A stretch of DNA of 64,000 bases from Heterobilharzia americana (Eukaryota; Platyhelminthes; Trematoda; Strigeidida; Schistosomatidae). A program made the position numbers and the translations under genes. The stretch covers positions 97,240,708 through 97,304,707 of the forward strand of contig OX104127.1 of the NCBI GenBank assembly GCA_944470555.2, read 5' to 3'. Below, one piece after another: positions 13,190 to 64,000 of the stretch. The notes under the pieces were generated by a model, which had not been told where the DNA came from, made no database searches, and saw nothing but the letters and a program-made list of their open reading frames with translations. The stretch's first letter is position 1. Each line of letters starts with the position of its first letter.

Positions 13190-15890
13190 GTTTTACTAAC
13201 CGAACCCACAGCATTACTAATTACTGAATCATGGTGTACTGCCTCAACCTAGATATGGACCTGTGTATGGATGGTTATACTCTTTATTTCACTAATCGTG
13301 ATGGAGGCTGTTTGATCTATGTGTGTAGCCTTGCTACCTCAAATAAGGTCTAAGATGATATCTTCAGTGATCTGCTGGACTCACTTTGGGTCATTATAAA
13401 CGGTACTAACTACAAAATCCCATAGGCTGTGTGCATAGAGCACCATGTTCCATGAAAAATGATGAACTGATGGCTAGATCACTTGCCCATGCTGGATCCC
13501 TCACTGTTGACTTCAGACTGATTGCAAGTGACTTTAACTTACCTGAATTTAACTAAGAGGCCAGTCGCGGCCCAAACGCTTTGATGAAATACTTACTGTC
13601 ATAGATATCTATGGCTTGAAGCAATACGTCCAGCAGCCTGCGCGTGGAGATAGTATACTGGACCTAGTCTTTTGCTGTTACATCATCTCTGACACTACCT
13701 ACATTAGTAGCGAATTCTGTAACAATGACCATAGGATGGCGTTCTTTGCTTACCAATTCTTCCTTCCAATGAGAAAAACAAGCAGTCTTCAAATTATACT
13801 CGGCATCGAAGCTACAATATAGAATGGGAAGTACTCATCAAGCTCCTCAGGTGCTCTCCATGAAATGACTCATTAACAGATATACTCACTCTTCTACAGT
13901 AATGTAGACTTATGTCTAGATACTGTTGCCCTGTAGACACACTTAAGGTGTATAAGGAGCCAGACTCATATATGCCTAAATATTCCACAGTAAACTTAGA
14001 GAATTATCATTACAATACCACTCGCCAAAAGGCTTCATGTAACTGCACTCAGTTTATGCGATACACAAATCTACCAAGACATTACGTGTGAGACACGCAG
14101 TAAACGAAGAGATCGTTGCTCTCAAAAGTAGTTCTAGAATACACAAGTTGACATCTCTTTTGAATAAACGTTTGCAGCCATCAAGGGTTGTAGCCTATTT
14201 ACCACACAATGGAGTGATATACAACAATCCCCTTAAGATTAGTGAACTGTTTGGCGAATCACTCGCAAATTTTAACCCCACTAGTTTTACTTCAATTACT
14301 ACAAGTTCACGTACTAAGCCGGAGGTCACTGTCAAAATTATTACGGAGGCTATCAAAAGCCTGTGACTATTGACAGGTACAGGGACAGATGGCTTAAACT
14401 CAGCAGTCATCAGAAATAGTAGTAATGATATGCCACTGTTCTTGTTTAAAATATTCACACTGTCAATGGGAAGTGGGGACTATCCTAGCGAGTGGAAAAG
14501 TAGCTTCATAGTTCCTCGCTACAACTCCGGTGACAAAGCGAGTGCTAGTAACTACAGACGCATCAACATAACGTCAGTCATCTTTCGAATTATGGAAAAA
14601 GTGATTGAGAGCTGGATGTCTGATTACCTACCCGGAGAAAACCTCATTACAATGTCTTAGCACGGTTTCATTAAAACACAGGTCTTGCGTTACTAGCCAT
14701 TTCGACTTCTCCAACCTTATCACTAGTAGCCGTGAGGCACGTAAAATTGTCATTGTTCTATACTTCGATGTACCAAAGGCATTTGGCACAATATACTGTT
14801 TGACAAGCTACAACCGATTGGCATTCATGACCCTTTACTTCGTTGGCTTAAATCAGTTCTTAGTGGCCGTGGTCAAATCGTTAAAGTAAATTCTATGCAG
14901 CCTAAACCTGGGCTCATAACTAGTGGAGTCATACAGCGTAGTGTCCTTGGGCCTTTGTTGTTCACAACTTACATTAACAGTGTGTGCAAGTGCTTCACTG
15001 CAGGGGAAACATTCTTATAAACTGATGATCTCAAGATTGTATACTCATGAACTGAGCAATACGCTATCTACTGTTCAACAAGAATTAGGTGAAGTTGCTG
15101 AATGGTGTGACGAGTCCCATCTCAAGTTCGACAATGATGAATGTGGTGGGCTCAGCATAGGCAGAGATAATCTAGAAGTGTCCCTCGAAGTATGTGGACA
15201 AAAGCTACCAGGACGCTATTCAGTGCTGGATTTTGGTCTTAGATATTCCAGTGACTTTGATTTCTCTGAACAAACAGCCAGTATCATATCTAAGTCACGT
15301 AGACTCCTTGAATGCATCATCCGTAACTTTTACAGTACTGAATCAAGGGTTCTACTCTACAGAGCTAGCATTCATCCAATTTTAGAATACTGCCCGTTTA
15401 TTCCAGGTGGTCTTTGTATAAGCGACAAACGAAATATTGAAGGGGTTCAACGCCACTTTACATTAAGAACACTAAGAGCTGACTGCAGTTTAGACTGCAT
15501 CTTCAGTTGCAACATGCTAGGACTGGAACCTCTCTGGGAGAGGCGACTTAGAATGAATCTTATAGTTTACTATAAATTACTCCGTAAGCAAACGCACTCA
15601 TGTGGTCCAGAATTGAAATGGTTGTAACATCTACCCGCTGTGTACGTAATCACAATGTGTTAGCTGAAAATGAGTGTTGTAAGACCAAATTGCGAAGAAA
15701 CTTCTTCATCAATAAGTTCTCTCACATCTGGAATAGACTTCCTGGGGAAATATGTACTGAAGGTTCATTATCAGTCTTTTGCTCTTCACCTAATAAACTC
15801 CCCACGGACGACAAGTCTATCACTCGCCTAGGCATTATCTATACGTTCTGCGCTAATGAAAACATACTAGGACTTCAATGCGTGTAAAGT
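13190..15890 (+). mobile_element. CR1/SR1-like non-LTR retrotransposon, degraded
   Basis: Endonuclease remnants begin at about 13235 (GYTLYFTNRDGGCLIYV), then DSILDLVF and NDHR (13640-13735). RT follows at 14088-15640: GTDGLNSAVI, PRYNSGDKASASNYRRINITSVIFRIMEKVIE, VIQRSVLGPLL-like stretch (about 14930), active-site region at about 15018-15032 reading TDDLKIVYS with a stop just before it, then LDFGLRYSSDFDFSEQ, SRVLLYRASIHPILEYC and NIEGVQRHFTLRTL. Multiple stops and frame changes show it is inactive. Same motif architecture as the minus-strand element at 2.1-5.05 kb, so probably the same family but a separate, old insertion. Confidence 0.82.
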
Positions 15891-17313
15891 AAGGCTATCA
15901 TAAATCTGAAGTACCTTTTACCTCAATGGGCTCACAAAGGGTGTTTGATTGCTAGTTCATCTGGTTGGTTTGTGCAGTACAAATACATAGTCAGTGTTCC
16001 CTTTAAGTTTACCGACAAAAAGTGCCTATCTAATAACTCATGTGAACTTGATTTAAGAAAAACAGAAGAGTTATTCTTGTGTACATGAATTAGAGTTTAC
16101 ATATAGTTCGAATGACTCTATAAGAGGAGAACTTATCTCCTCCCAGTTTGTTTTGCGTGGTATTCCATTGTTCAGTTTCTCCTTGTGCTTTCTTTTCGCT
16201 TCTCTTTACAGTGTTACTTTGACGAGAAAGTTGAAGGATTTATTTTGATCAAGAAGTATCTACTTACCAAATATCCTATTTCGCATTATTGGAAAGTAGC
16301 GTTAGAATTGTTGAAACGGCTTTCCTGCAGATCAATGTTTCTTGAAGAGGTAGACAATCAATTCAGCTGCCTATCGGTAGCCTAAGTGCCACCTCATACG
16401 AAATCCGAAGCACAACCGCAGGTCTCTGACTTTTGGACCGTCACAAATGCAGTGGAAATATGGATAAGCAACTGAATCCGAGAGATCACTTTTCCTAACG
16501 GCAACACATCTACAATGATGACATGCAACAGATTTCTCTAATACTCTGTCCATCTAATAGAAGCCAATTAACAGCCAATATAACTCCTTGACAATGCTGC
16601 ACACCTCACTGTGAAACGTATAAAGTTTTACATGTGTGCAGAATCCAAAATTGTCGATCGACAATTCCTCTAATGTTTAACTACTTCCGCAACAGCAAAT
16701 ATATCCAGTGTTACCAATCGGAATTGGTGCTAAAGATACCATCGAAGGGTGGGAAATGGTTGAACTTAGATATCCACCTGGAGCAGATGGGTGGTTACTT
16801 ATTCCTGAAAGCATTGCAGATAGTTACTGTTCTTCAATAAAGCCATGAACATAAGAATTGGTGTTAAAATAGACGTTTATCCGAAGAAACACTAGGTTCT
16901 GCAGACGTGTCAACCATGTCGACTACTCATAACGCATACACCTAGTATCGCGCATTTGGTGTCTGTTTAGTGTAAAGGATTTTTAGAAGGAATGATCTTA
17001 GCCCAAAACGATGTGTCTGTGCTGTAAGGTGATATTTTCCTGCTCTTTCTACAACTTTCAGACACTTTTTATCATAATAGACTTTATTATCCTCACTCTC
17101 TAAAGATTCAAAATGCTCAAATGTTTTAGGTTTATCTGCTGGAATTAGTTTGATGATGCGCATAAACCAGCCTCACTCATGCTAAATTCCTAACCTGAGA
17201 ATAAAATATCCATTATTATTATAAGTGCGAATGTTTCTGGCTGAGGGCATGCATCTGCTCTCAGAGTATTGACTGAGATTATTAGGATGCACAGTTGAAT
17301 TGAGGTTAAGCGC
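15891..17313. other. No gene recognised
   Basis: Only short frames (up to 73 codons) without motifs lie between the CR1-like element and the unassigned frames at 17.3-18.15 kb. Confidence 0.6.
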
Positions 17314-18152
17314 TTATGATATGTAGGATATTTGAGTGTTCGGTACGCTACTCATCATCACGTTATGACTCCTGTGGTTAAAGAAACGTGGTTCGAAGGA
17401 GTGTCTCGTGCGAGACACCCTCGACTTGTCGTGGTATTCATTTCTGAAAGAAGGAGTTTGATGGAAGACGTGCATTTTGGGTTTTCGCAGCGTCATAGCT
17501 ATGAAGTATTCCTATCCATTGTCAGAAAACGCGCGCATGAAATTGTTTCTCTTGAAGAACGTTTTAGCTCTATATATCAAGGTTTTGCCTGCACATCTGA
17601 GTTTCCCGTCACCCAGCGGGTTTCTATTTATAGTGACCTTAAGGGAGATGGTACCAATGGTTTTCTTTCTTGGGCAACTAAAGGACCGGGTTCACTTGTA
17701 GCTGGAGTTGATTGAGACCCTTTTACCGAGGAGGAGGTACATTCAGCTGAAACACTGGTCGTGTCAACACTTTCTGATGGTATGCCCGTGCACACAGCAG
17801 CCTTAATATTTAAAGGTGATAAGGTAGCCGGACTACTTCTCCTGTGCTTTCTGCATTGGCACGCGGTTTTGTCTTGTGCAGTAGCGATATTTTTAAAGCC
17901 GCTATATATCCTTATGTGGTCTTGCAGTTGAGTAGATTTTTTGGTGTCAAATGAAGTGGGGAACTTGAAAGTCATGGGACAACTGGAGTGTGTTGACTTT
18001 TTGCACAGACACTTACGGTCACAGTGTATTCCTATTATACCACACGAGTTAAATACCTTTGTCTTAACTTTATCCAAGAGTAGGGTATTAGGTATGTTAT
18101 TAACGATTGCCTGTTGAGACGGCGATATTTTCTTCATTACCTCCGTTGCCAA
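17314..18152 (-). pseudogene. Unassigned open frames, possibly an ORF1-like repeat remnant
   Basis: Minus frame 18152-17628 (174 codons) has a Cys-containing patch (FNSCGIIGIHCDRKCLCKK), a Ser/Thr/Pro-rich tail and ends ...PSPLRSL. After a stop, a frame-shifted continuation (17620-17314) reads NPLGDGKLRCAGKTLIYRAK and MTLRKPKMHVFHQTPSF. The mix of a Cys patch and a low-complexity tail would suit a retroelement ORF1, but no diagnostic domain is visible. Function unknown. Confidence 0.3.
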
Positions 18153-20102
18153 ATAGTCTATTAAGTCTTCTGCTTTTTCGACATGGTCTTAAACTAAATT
18201 TCCATGCTTTCCAAGAAGATATGCTAATGTACGGAAATCCTCAACTATCCTCCGGATCTCTTCCGTCACGGTCTTAATACTATCTGTTTCTGTCTTGTGG
18301 TCGCTAATACTGCTACTCGTGACTGATATGATATCTTCAGTTCTAACAAACGGCGTGGGGCATACCAATTCATCGAGATCTGAGGCATATGCAGTAACAA
18401 TGCTTCTGTCTCACAAAAGATCACCGGAATGACCAAGTCTTTGCTCTTTCCCACTTGAACAGTCGGTTTCAGAACGTTTAGCCTTCGATCTTTCCACTTA
18501 AAAAGACATTAAAATCGAAGCTTAGTGTTAAAATAGAAAAACAGCGAACGGCTATATGTAGTATACCGAAACGTTAGTACGTGAGGAGAATGACGGAGCC
18601 GTAAACCAAAAATGTGAGACAGATTGGACCATTACCATAAATATATAGTAGTTAGTAGTCAGACGCAGCTGGAAATTTGTAAGCTGATATAATCAGGAAC
18701 CAAGTGAGAAAGAAGCTCATAGGTTCAACGTAAACGCAGTCGTGGTGCTAACTGTGAAAGCAGTTAAGAAATTGTCCTTACACAAACAATGGAGACTCAG
18801 AGGCCAGGCACTAACCCTCCGTAATCTTTAGAATAAACACTTCTGTTGGATATTTAAAGAACACAGTAGTATATTTGTGTACGAATAGCATGTCTGGTGG
18901 ACTGCGCCAAAATACTACAAGATTTCGACCAACTAGTCAGAAGATCGCTTTCGAGCAACGCAACGTGACACGACAATGTTCAGATTGTCGTGAGTGCCTG
19001 GGTCCCGGCCTTCAGTGTGCTGTTCTGAATTCCATCAAACCTTTGGTCATTGGCTTTTAGGGAATTATTCTGAGTACTTCGAGTCCATATTCTCTCTTAT
19101 CACTCTTCTATGCATATCAAGTATGTATTCAGGTCACTTAAATAACATCCTGCTGATTTGTAGCGAAATCTGAACCAAGCGAAGAACTCTTTACACCCAC
19201 GGATGGTTCATAGTGATGTAGATTTAAAACTTCAGTTACTCTAAGCCTATCGTTATTTCAACACAGAACGTGGAATTCCTGAACACTGGTTTACTAGATT
19301 CAGACAGCTAATTTCTTAATTCTCAATTGGTTGCAATATCTCAGCTAACTATTAGGAATTGTTACAGTCTAAAATTCGTTTTAAGGATCTACACTATGTT
19401 GGACAAAGAGCGCGACAATGGATAATGTAAGTGAATGTGACCATTTTGACAGCGGTATTGGTTATTGAATATTGGATATCCCATGCTCGATGTATCCACT
19501 CGCTTAGCAGATATTTCTTGGTCGCACTACTTTAAAATATCGCAAGCAGATCCCGACGAACATTCATACACTGTATTGGCAACCAGTGATTCAGTATAAA
19601 GTGTATATGTTCAAAGATTTGTTCAGTATATTTCTCCCGAAAAGGTTAACAAGCCTATAACGTGTAATAAAATAAGGCACTTATAAAATTATCTCGGTAC
19701 TGATACAGGTCCAAGGGATAACTAAGTAACTTTAAGTGAACAGATTATCTATATCTTATTTAACTCGTAAACTGATTTCAAGTGTTATCTAAATTTTTCA
19801 ATTATTCCCGTTGACCGTTTCCATTTCATTGATTTGTTACATACAAAAACATGCAGCGCTGAAACGTGAGTGATATCTACAATAATATTAACAAATATCG
19901 ATTCTTATAACTGTGGATATAGGTTGTTCCAAAATTTAGGGCGCACTGCTTACACATTGCATTGCATAAAATTTGGGCGCACTCTGGGACTTTTGACTGT
20001 TTTAAGAGACATTTTTAGATATTTCGGGGAATATCATGCATCCCTCCATCTGCGCCGAAGTAAATGCTAGCTGGGGATAATCAAGTTTCGTGTAATAAGA
20101 TA

Positions 20103-20104
<2 letters not shown>
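18153..20104. other. No gene recognised
   Basis: Short frames only (66 codons or less). No domain, RNA gene or repeat class could be assigned. Confidence 0.6.

Positions 20105-20185
<81 letters not shown>
20105..20185. repeat. (TA)n microsatellite, 81 bp
   Basis: Uninterrupted alternating AT. It produces a spurious Tyr-Ile open frame on the minus strand. Confidence 0.97.
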
Positions 20186-20186
<1 letters not shown>

Positions 20187-20639
20187 CAGTCTCAGGTACA
20201 GCTATATACAACTCTTTTTCAAGAACTTGGCTTAGTCCAAGCATATGGTAACATTCCTAGTAAAGTTCCTCATTATAAAATATCAGCTGTATTCTAGAAA
20301 ATGAATTCCTTCCGTGAATAGCTTTGGCATTTTAGTTTTTGCCCACATACAGCTGTTATGACGAATTTCCTCGGCTACGCCACATGTGGTGTAGAACTAT
20401 GTTTACACGGTTCTACAGAATATGTTAGTATCCATGATTCTATTCATGAAGCTTAGTACCATTGCTAAGTTCGCCAAGGTGGGCCTCACTGAGCTAATTA
20501 CAGCTTGATTTGGAGCGTACCTAGAGAGCAGAGAGTTCTTAGCGGAAGCAAGCAGAATCCCGTTAGCCTAAGACGGGTATTGAGGACGGTGATGATACAA
20601 GGGGCAATCAGTTAGTTCGTGACGCCTTTGGTACTCACG

Positions 20640-20960
20640 AATGACCACTTATACAAGTGTATACGTCTCTGCTTCTAATCGCCTGTTACATCAAACTATA
20701 GATGACAATGGGTGATGAAGAAGAATTTAGAATATTCTTAGAAAATTTATTGCAGCTGAAGTTATGGATAAGTGAAAATGGCTTGAGATTCAATACGAAA
20801 ACGTGGGAAATAATGCATCTTCCGAAACCGCAAGGCCAGCTAGGCATTCAGCAATCATGCAATCAGCCAGATATCCACCTAAGACTAACTGGTGCCAACT
20901 ACAAAAGAATAGTAGCAATAGCGAACTCTGTTATTCACATTCTAAGAAGGCGATTCTGAG
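20640..20960 (+). mobile_element. Small non-LTR reverse transcriptase fragment
   Basis: An 85-codon frame at 20702-20959 contains FLENLLQLKLWISENGLRFN followed by TKTWEIMHL, the pattern of the RT region just after the active site in jockey/CR1-type LINEs (…L..W....L.FN..K..IMH.). No active site or endonuclease is attached and both ends fade into unrecognised sequence. Low copy context means this is judged on one motif only. Confidence 0.45.
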
Positions 20961-23900
20961 ATCTCATCCCTGAATAGCTCTTCACACTTTCTGTAACATA
21001 CATTAGACAACAATTCAAGGATTTTACTGTGATAGCTGCCCATCTTCACTGAAGTAAAACTCAAAAGGAGCGACAAAGCCAGTTGTCAAAGTAACAATCA
21101 AATGTGCACACAAAGATCTAAGCAGGTCGATCTACTCACTATTTAAGTACAAGGGACGAGTAAATAACAGCTTATAAGGCTATGCATCAAGTAAACCATT
21201 ATAACAATTCAGTACTATAGGTTCAAGACTAACAGTCTTGTGGAAACAATATTCGTTTCCCTCACCAGAGATCTTAGAAGGGAGTCACGTCTAAATTCTT
21301 TTCCCATAATGCGTGCATCATTAAATGTTCTACTAAAACAAGAGGCCACAGCCTTATTAGTTGACTCATTCTATTGAATTTCGGATATACATGTGAGCTC
21401 ATGTGGTTTGATGAGGAAATACGTCATTTGTAATTGAACATATGCTTACCTATTCCTTTACTGCTCCACTTTGCATGTGTACAATTCGCACACTACAATC
21501 AGCACCAGTATCATCCTCCATTCATCTCCTTTCCTCTTCTCTACTCACACATAACCAAACATCCGGTCTGTTACACTGCTTTTTAGGTTAACAGTTCACT
21601 ACTAATTTTCAAGTTACTGTGAAAACAGGGATTGTAGAAACTTCATTGATGTTTTCAGCACCTGTGTAGCTCCCCCAAACAACCATCCTATAGTCCGCAA
21701 AAGGAAAGCTTCATGCAAATAATAACTGCCTGTAAAATTATACATAGGTAAATTAAAGTACAGCCACTCATAAAGAACCAAGCCTCAAGATATAGGTGTG
21801 AGAGTTCAGTGACTGTCAATTTCCTATACTTACAATATCGATGGGAGGCCTCTACTTTTAGATTGTCAGAAATCATAACTGGCATGCAAACCTACGTATT
21901 TTTGTCCCCTAAACATACATAGTTGAAAATAACTGTTATTGCTTTTTTGTCTCTTATGGCACTTGGACTTATCATTTGCTATTGAATAAGTTGAAGGATT
22001 TTTTCGATTTTTCGAAAACCCGAACACATCAAATTGAGGATTCTATCGCACGGAGTTCCACAGGGCTAGACAGCATGAGCTAATAAATTACCTAACATAC
22101 TTTATATTTGACTCCTAATAACACTTTAGTGAAGAAGTCAAAGATTTAAGGGTCTAATTCTTTTGACTGCCGGAGCTGGTCAGAAGCACTAGATGTACGG
22201 AAATAATTAATGCAACAGCTGGAGAAATGGAATGAATAGTACTTGCTTACTTGTTGTTGAATTCTCACTTATGTCTACTTCAAGCTTATTTCCTGTTAAA
22301 GACCTAAGTTCGCCATTATATTTAAAATATTTTCTGTTACAAAACAAGCCAAGATTATATCTGACCAGTTTCACGACCAAAAGTTCAGTGACTATATTTA
22401 AATGATATATTCACTATGTTTTCTCCTAACAGTTTCGGAACTTACATTATTCCCACCTAGTTATCTGATCTTCTTTGTATCTTCGTTTAACCCCTTATAT
22501 TCGAATTCTTGAACCCTTTTTTGTAAGGTTCCCAGTTTTCTGCATCCCTCCACGGGTCACTAAAGCACCAAGTTACTACTGCGTTGGAATATACTTTGTT
22601 ACTGTCGGCTTAGTTGCCTTGATGGACTACATACTTGAAAACCGTTAAAGTTTGCAAATAAATAACCCAACACAGATCTTGATACATCAAAGTCTAGTGT
22701 GCTTTTGAGCTGAAGTGTGTTTTCTCATAGAAACTCACTTTGGTCGCTTTACATTGAAAGCAAATACCGGCTGTCATAGTTATTAGGAAATGTAGTGTTG
22801 TTGCAGTGCTTTTTATATGTACCCTTTATCGATTAACTGTACAATGAAGGTATTTTCATACATTATTTCGTACTATTTTTTGTGTTGACCGGTGCATGTG
22901 GTCGATATACAAGGCTCCACCTACGGTCTTTTTCTTCATAATATACCTAACATTAAATTTCTGGAGGGCTGCGAGATCTCAGTCGTTTGCATTGCCGCCC
23001 CATAGTCTGTGGTGTGCTTTTTTCTGAGGATAAAACAAAGGATGTCATAAAATTAGAAAGGAGTATGCCTGTCAGTTATGATTCTCAGATGGGGACATAC
23101 AGCTCGCTAAATATCCATTTGTGCTCATGAACAGGTGCAGTTTCGAAACAATTTATGTGAACAGTGTTAAGCGGAATTTTTCAATTTTAAGGATTAGAAA
23201 TGAACAACACGGTTTTTGAGCAGTTTCTACCGAAAGCTGGTCCACAAGTATTATTGTCATCATGACCCCCTAACTATCAGTAGTACAAAGGTTTTCACTT
23301 ACAGTTGTCAATTTTTCATGGTTACCGTGTGTCATAACGGTTTGCCAAACAGAATGAACTAGTATGCAGGGAGTTTGTCGTTGACGAACAATTCTCATCT
23401 GGTTTTTCAGGTATAAAAAATTCCTTTTTTTAACCAGTGATTCACTCAACTTTTGGTCTAAAGAAGGCAATAAGGTGTAAAACATTGTTCTTATTGATTT
23501 CTTCCTTGTGATGACGCTACTACGACAAAAGAGAAAAAGCCAAAAATCTCAACCACCTCTTCGTGTGAACATGATTCATGACTGTGTTTTTTGAAATGAC
23601 GTGTATATGATCTTCTTCACCGTTTGGATGTTATTGATTCATGTGAGCACAGAAACGTTCTACATGTGGAGCAATATACTTGGAACTCTAAATTGCTAGC
23701 CTTACGAACATTTCAAACCCTCAACTACGATATTATCTCACCCATGTCATTGGTTTACTAACACAATATCACTTTACGTTAATATAACAGATGTTTCTTG
23801 GGTGGATATTATAAATTTACTAAGTACCATTATATACAATCAAATGTTGGCACATAGATCACAGTGAAATTGGCTATCATGAGATTGCAAAAGCTGTTAA

Positions 23901-24356
23901 TTTCGCCTAGGTATGTAGAAATCTTGCGATGAAATGAATTAGGGCACTTTACTAGTGATGAGATTGTTGATTCGTTTTTAAATCTACCGTCTTACTATCA
24001 TCGTTCTAAATATGTACGATTATTAATCCACACTATTGAAGTAGCTAAGCTGTGGAATCAGAAACGTTACTGATGTAGCATTTAGCTAAATATTTCAGTA
24101 TCCTTTCACTTCCCAATTTTTTAGAAAACAGAAGTTTATGATTCACTAGCGGAAAAAATAAATCCGGTATTCTGCCTTTTGCTTGTCACCTCTCTCAAAC
24201 GCATGTTAAATAATGTTCAGAACCAGGGCAAACTTCATCCTTATCTCAGTCCCAAAATCCCTCACTCAGGTTTGTTGGCTTTCTGTACGGTTTTACATTC
24301 CTAGCTACGAACTGTATCCAATGATTCAATCTATAGAAGAGTAGGAGGACTCGCTA
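20961..24356. other. Upstream region of sulfite oxidase, nothing assigned
   Basis: AT-rich sequence. The promoter and 5' UTR of sulfite oxidase should lie here or further upstream if a 5' non-coding exon exists, but I see no clear TATA box or CpG feature to place it. Pyrimidine tract ending ttcctag at 24304 is the nearest acceptor-like site. Confidence 0.5.
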
Positions 24357-63840
<39,484 letters not shown>

Positions 63841-64000
63841 TGAATAATCTCATTTTATACTATGATATTCACCAATTTTTGATTCTTTTTATGTAATTGA
63901 AGCTAAAATATTAACATGAAGTAAAATTTCAAACCATTTTAGTCCACTGTATGTAAATTCACTTGTAATGATTTTAGAAATAGTTAGTTTTCTGATGACT

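Noticed and set aside
20002..20244. Tyr-Ile repeat frames at 20002-20244 and 45291-45473
   Set aside because: Produced by (TA)n microsatellites; no coding evidence.

Overview
The window looks like a Schistosoma-type (trematode) nuclear genome segment. The DNA is AT-rich, and one gene's exons are spread over tens of kilobases. Its introns hold families known from schistosomes: RTE/SR2-like and CR1/SR1-like non-LTR retrotransposons, Penelope-like elements with GIY-YIG endonuclease, and short pol III-type retroposons carrying hammerhead ribozymes. The genus is inferred from this repeat content and no database search was possible.

The only host gene I can reconstruct is a sulfite oxidase (cytochrome b5 plus molybdopterin type) on the + strand, from the ATG at 24357 to the TGA ending at 63840. 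Seven coding exons lie at 24357-24728, 30411-30601, 32866-33233, 51258-51448, 57724-57917, 61878-62083 and 63695-63840. They join in frame at GT/AG junctions (intron phases 0,2,1,0,2,1) to give 555 codons plus stop. The six introns are 5.7, 2.3, 18.0, 6.3, 4.0 and 1.6 kb. The product has a basic, presequence-like N-terminus, a membrane-like segment, a heme-b5 domain (HPGG), a Moco domain with the active-site Cys in CAGNRR, and the C-terminal dimerisation domain.

Layout. 1-24 kb has no recognisable host gene. It holds a CR1-like element (2.1-5.1 kb, minus), an old RTE copy with an intact RT active site (9.9-11.1 kb, minus), a second CR1-like element (13.2-15.9 kb, plus), a small RT fragment (20.6-21 kb) and unclassified repeat-like DNA. 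Intron 1 holds a near full-length RTE (26.9-30.3 kb, plus). Intron 3 holds a nearly identical inverted RTE copy (33.5-35.0 kb, minus), an EN/RT LINE remnant (36.35-38.0 kb, minus), three Penelope-like fragments (38.2, 39.9 and 41.8-43.8 kb), several tRNA-like or hammerhead retroposons, a TA microsatellite, a 54-bp-arm hairpin and a LINE 3' end (48.9-49.6 kb). Intron 4 holds a 5'-truncated RTE fragment with a perfect 16-bp target-site duplication, the best-preserved hammerhead SINE, and a 103-bp TA repeat. Intron 5 holds a third long RTE copy (58.2-60.6 kb, minus).

The most unusual observation is in the three young RTE copies. Frame-preserving GCC/GAT trinucleotide expansions sit inside the reverse transcriptase catalytic FADD box, with other VNTRs at an RT AGF motif and in a Q-rich stretch. 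The older 10-kb copy keeps the canonical motif. The opposed RTE copies at 27-30 and 33-35 kb also form a ~1.5-kb inverted repeat around sulfite oxidase exons 2 and 3.
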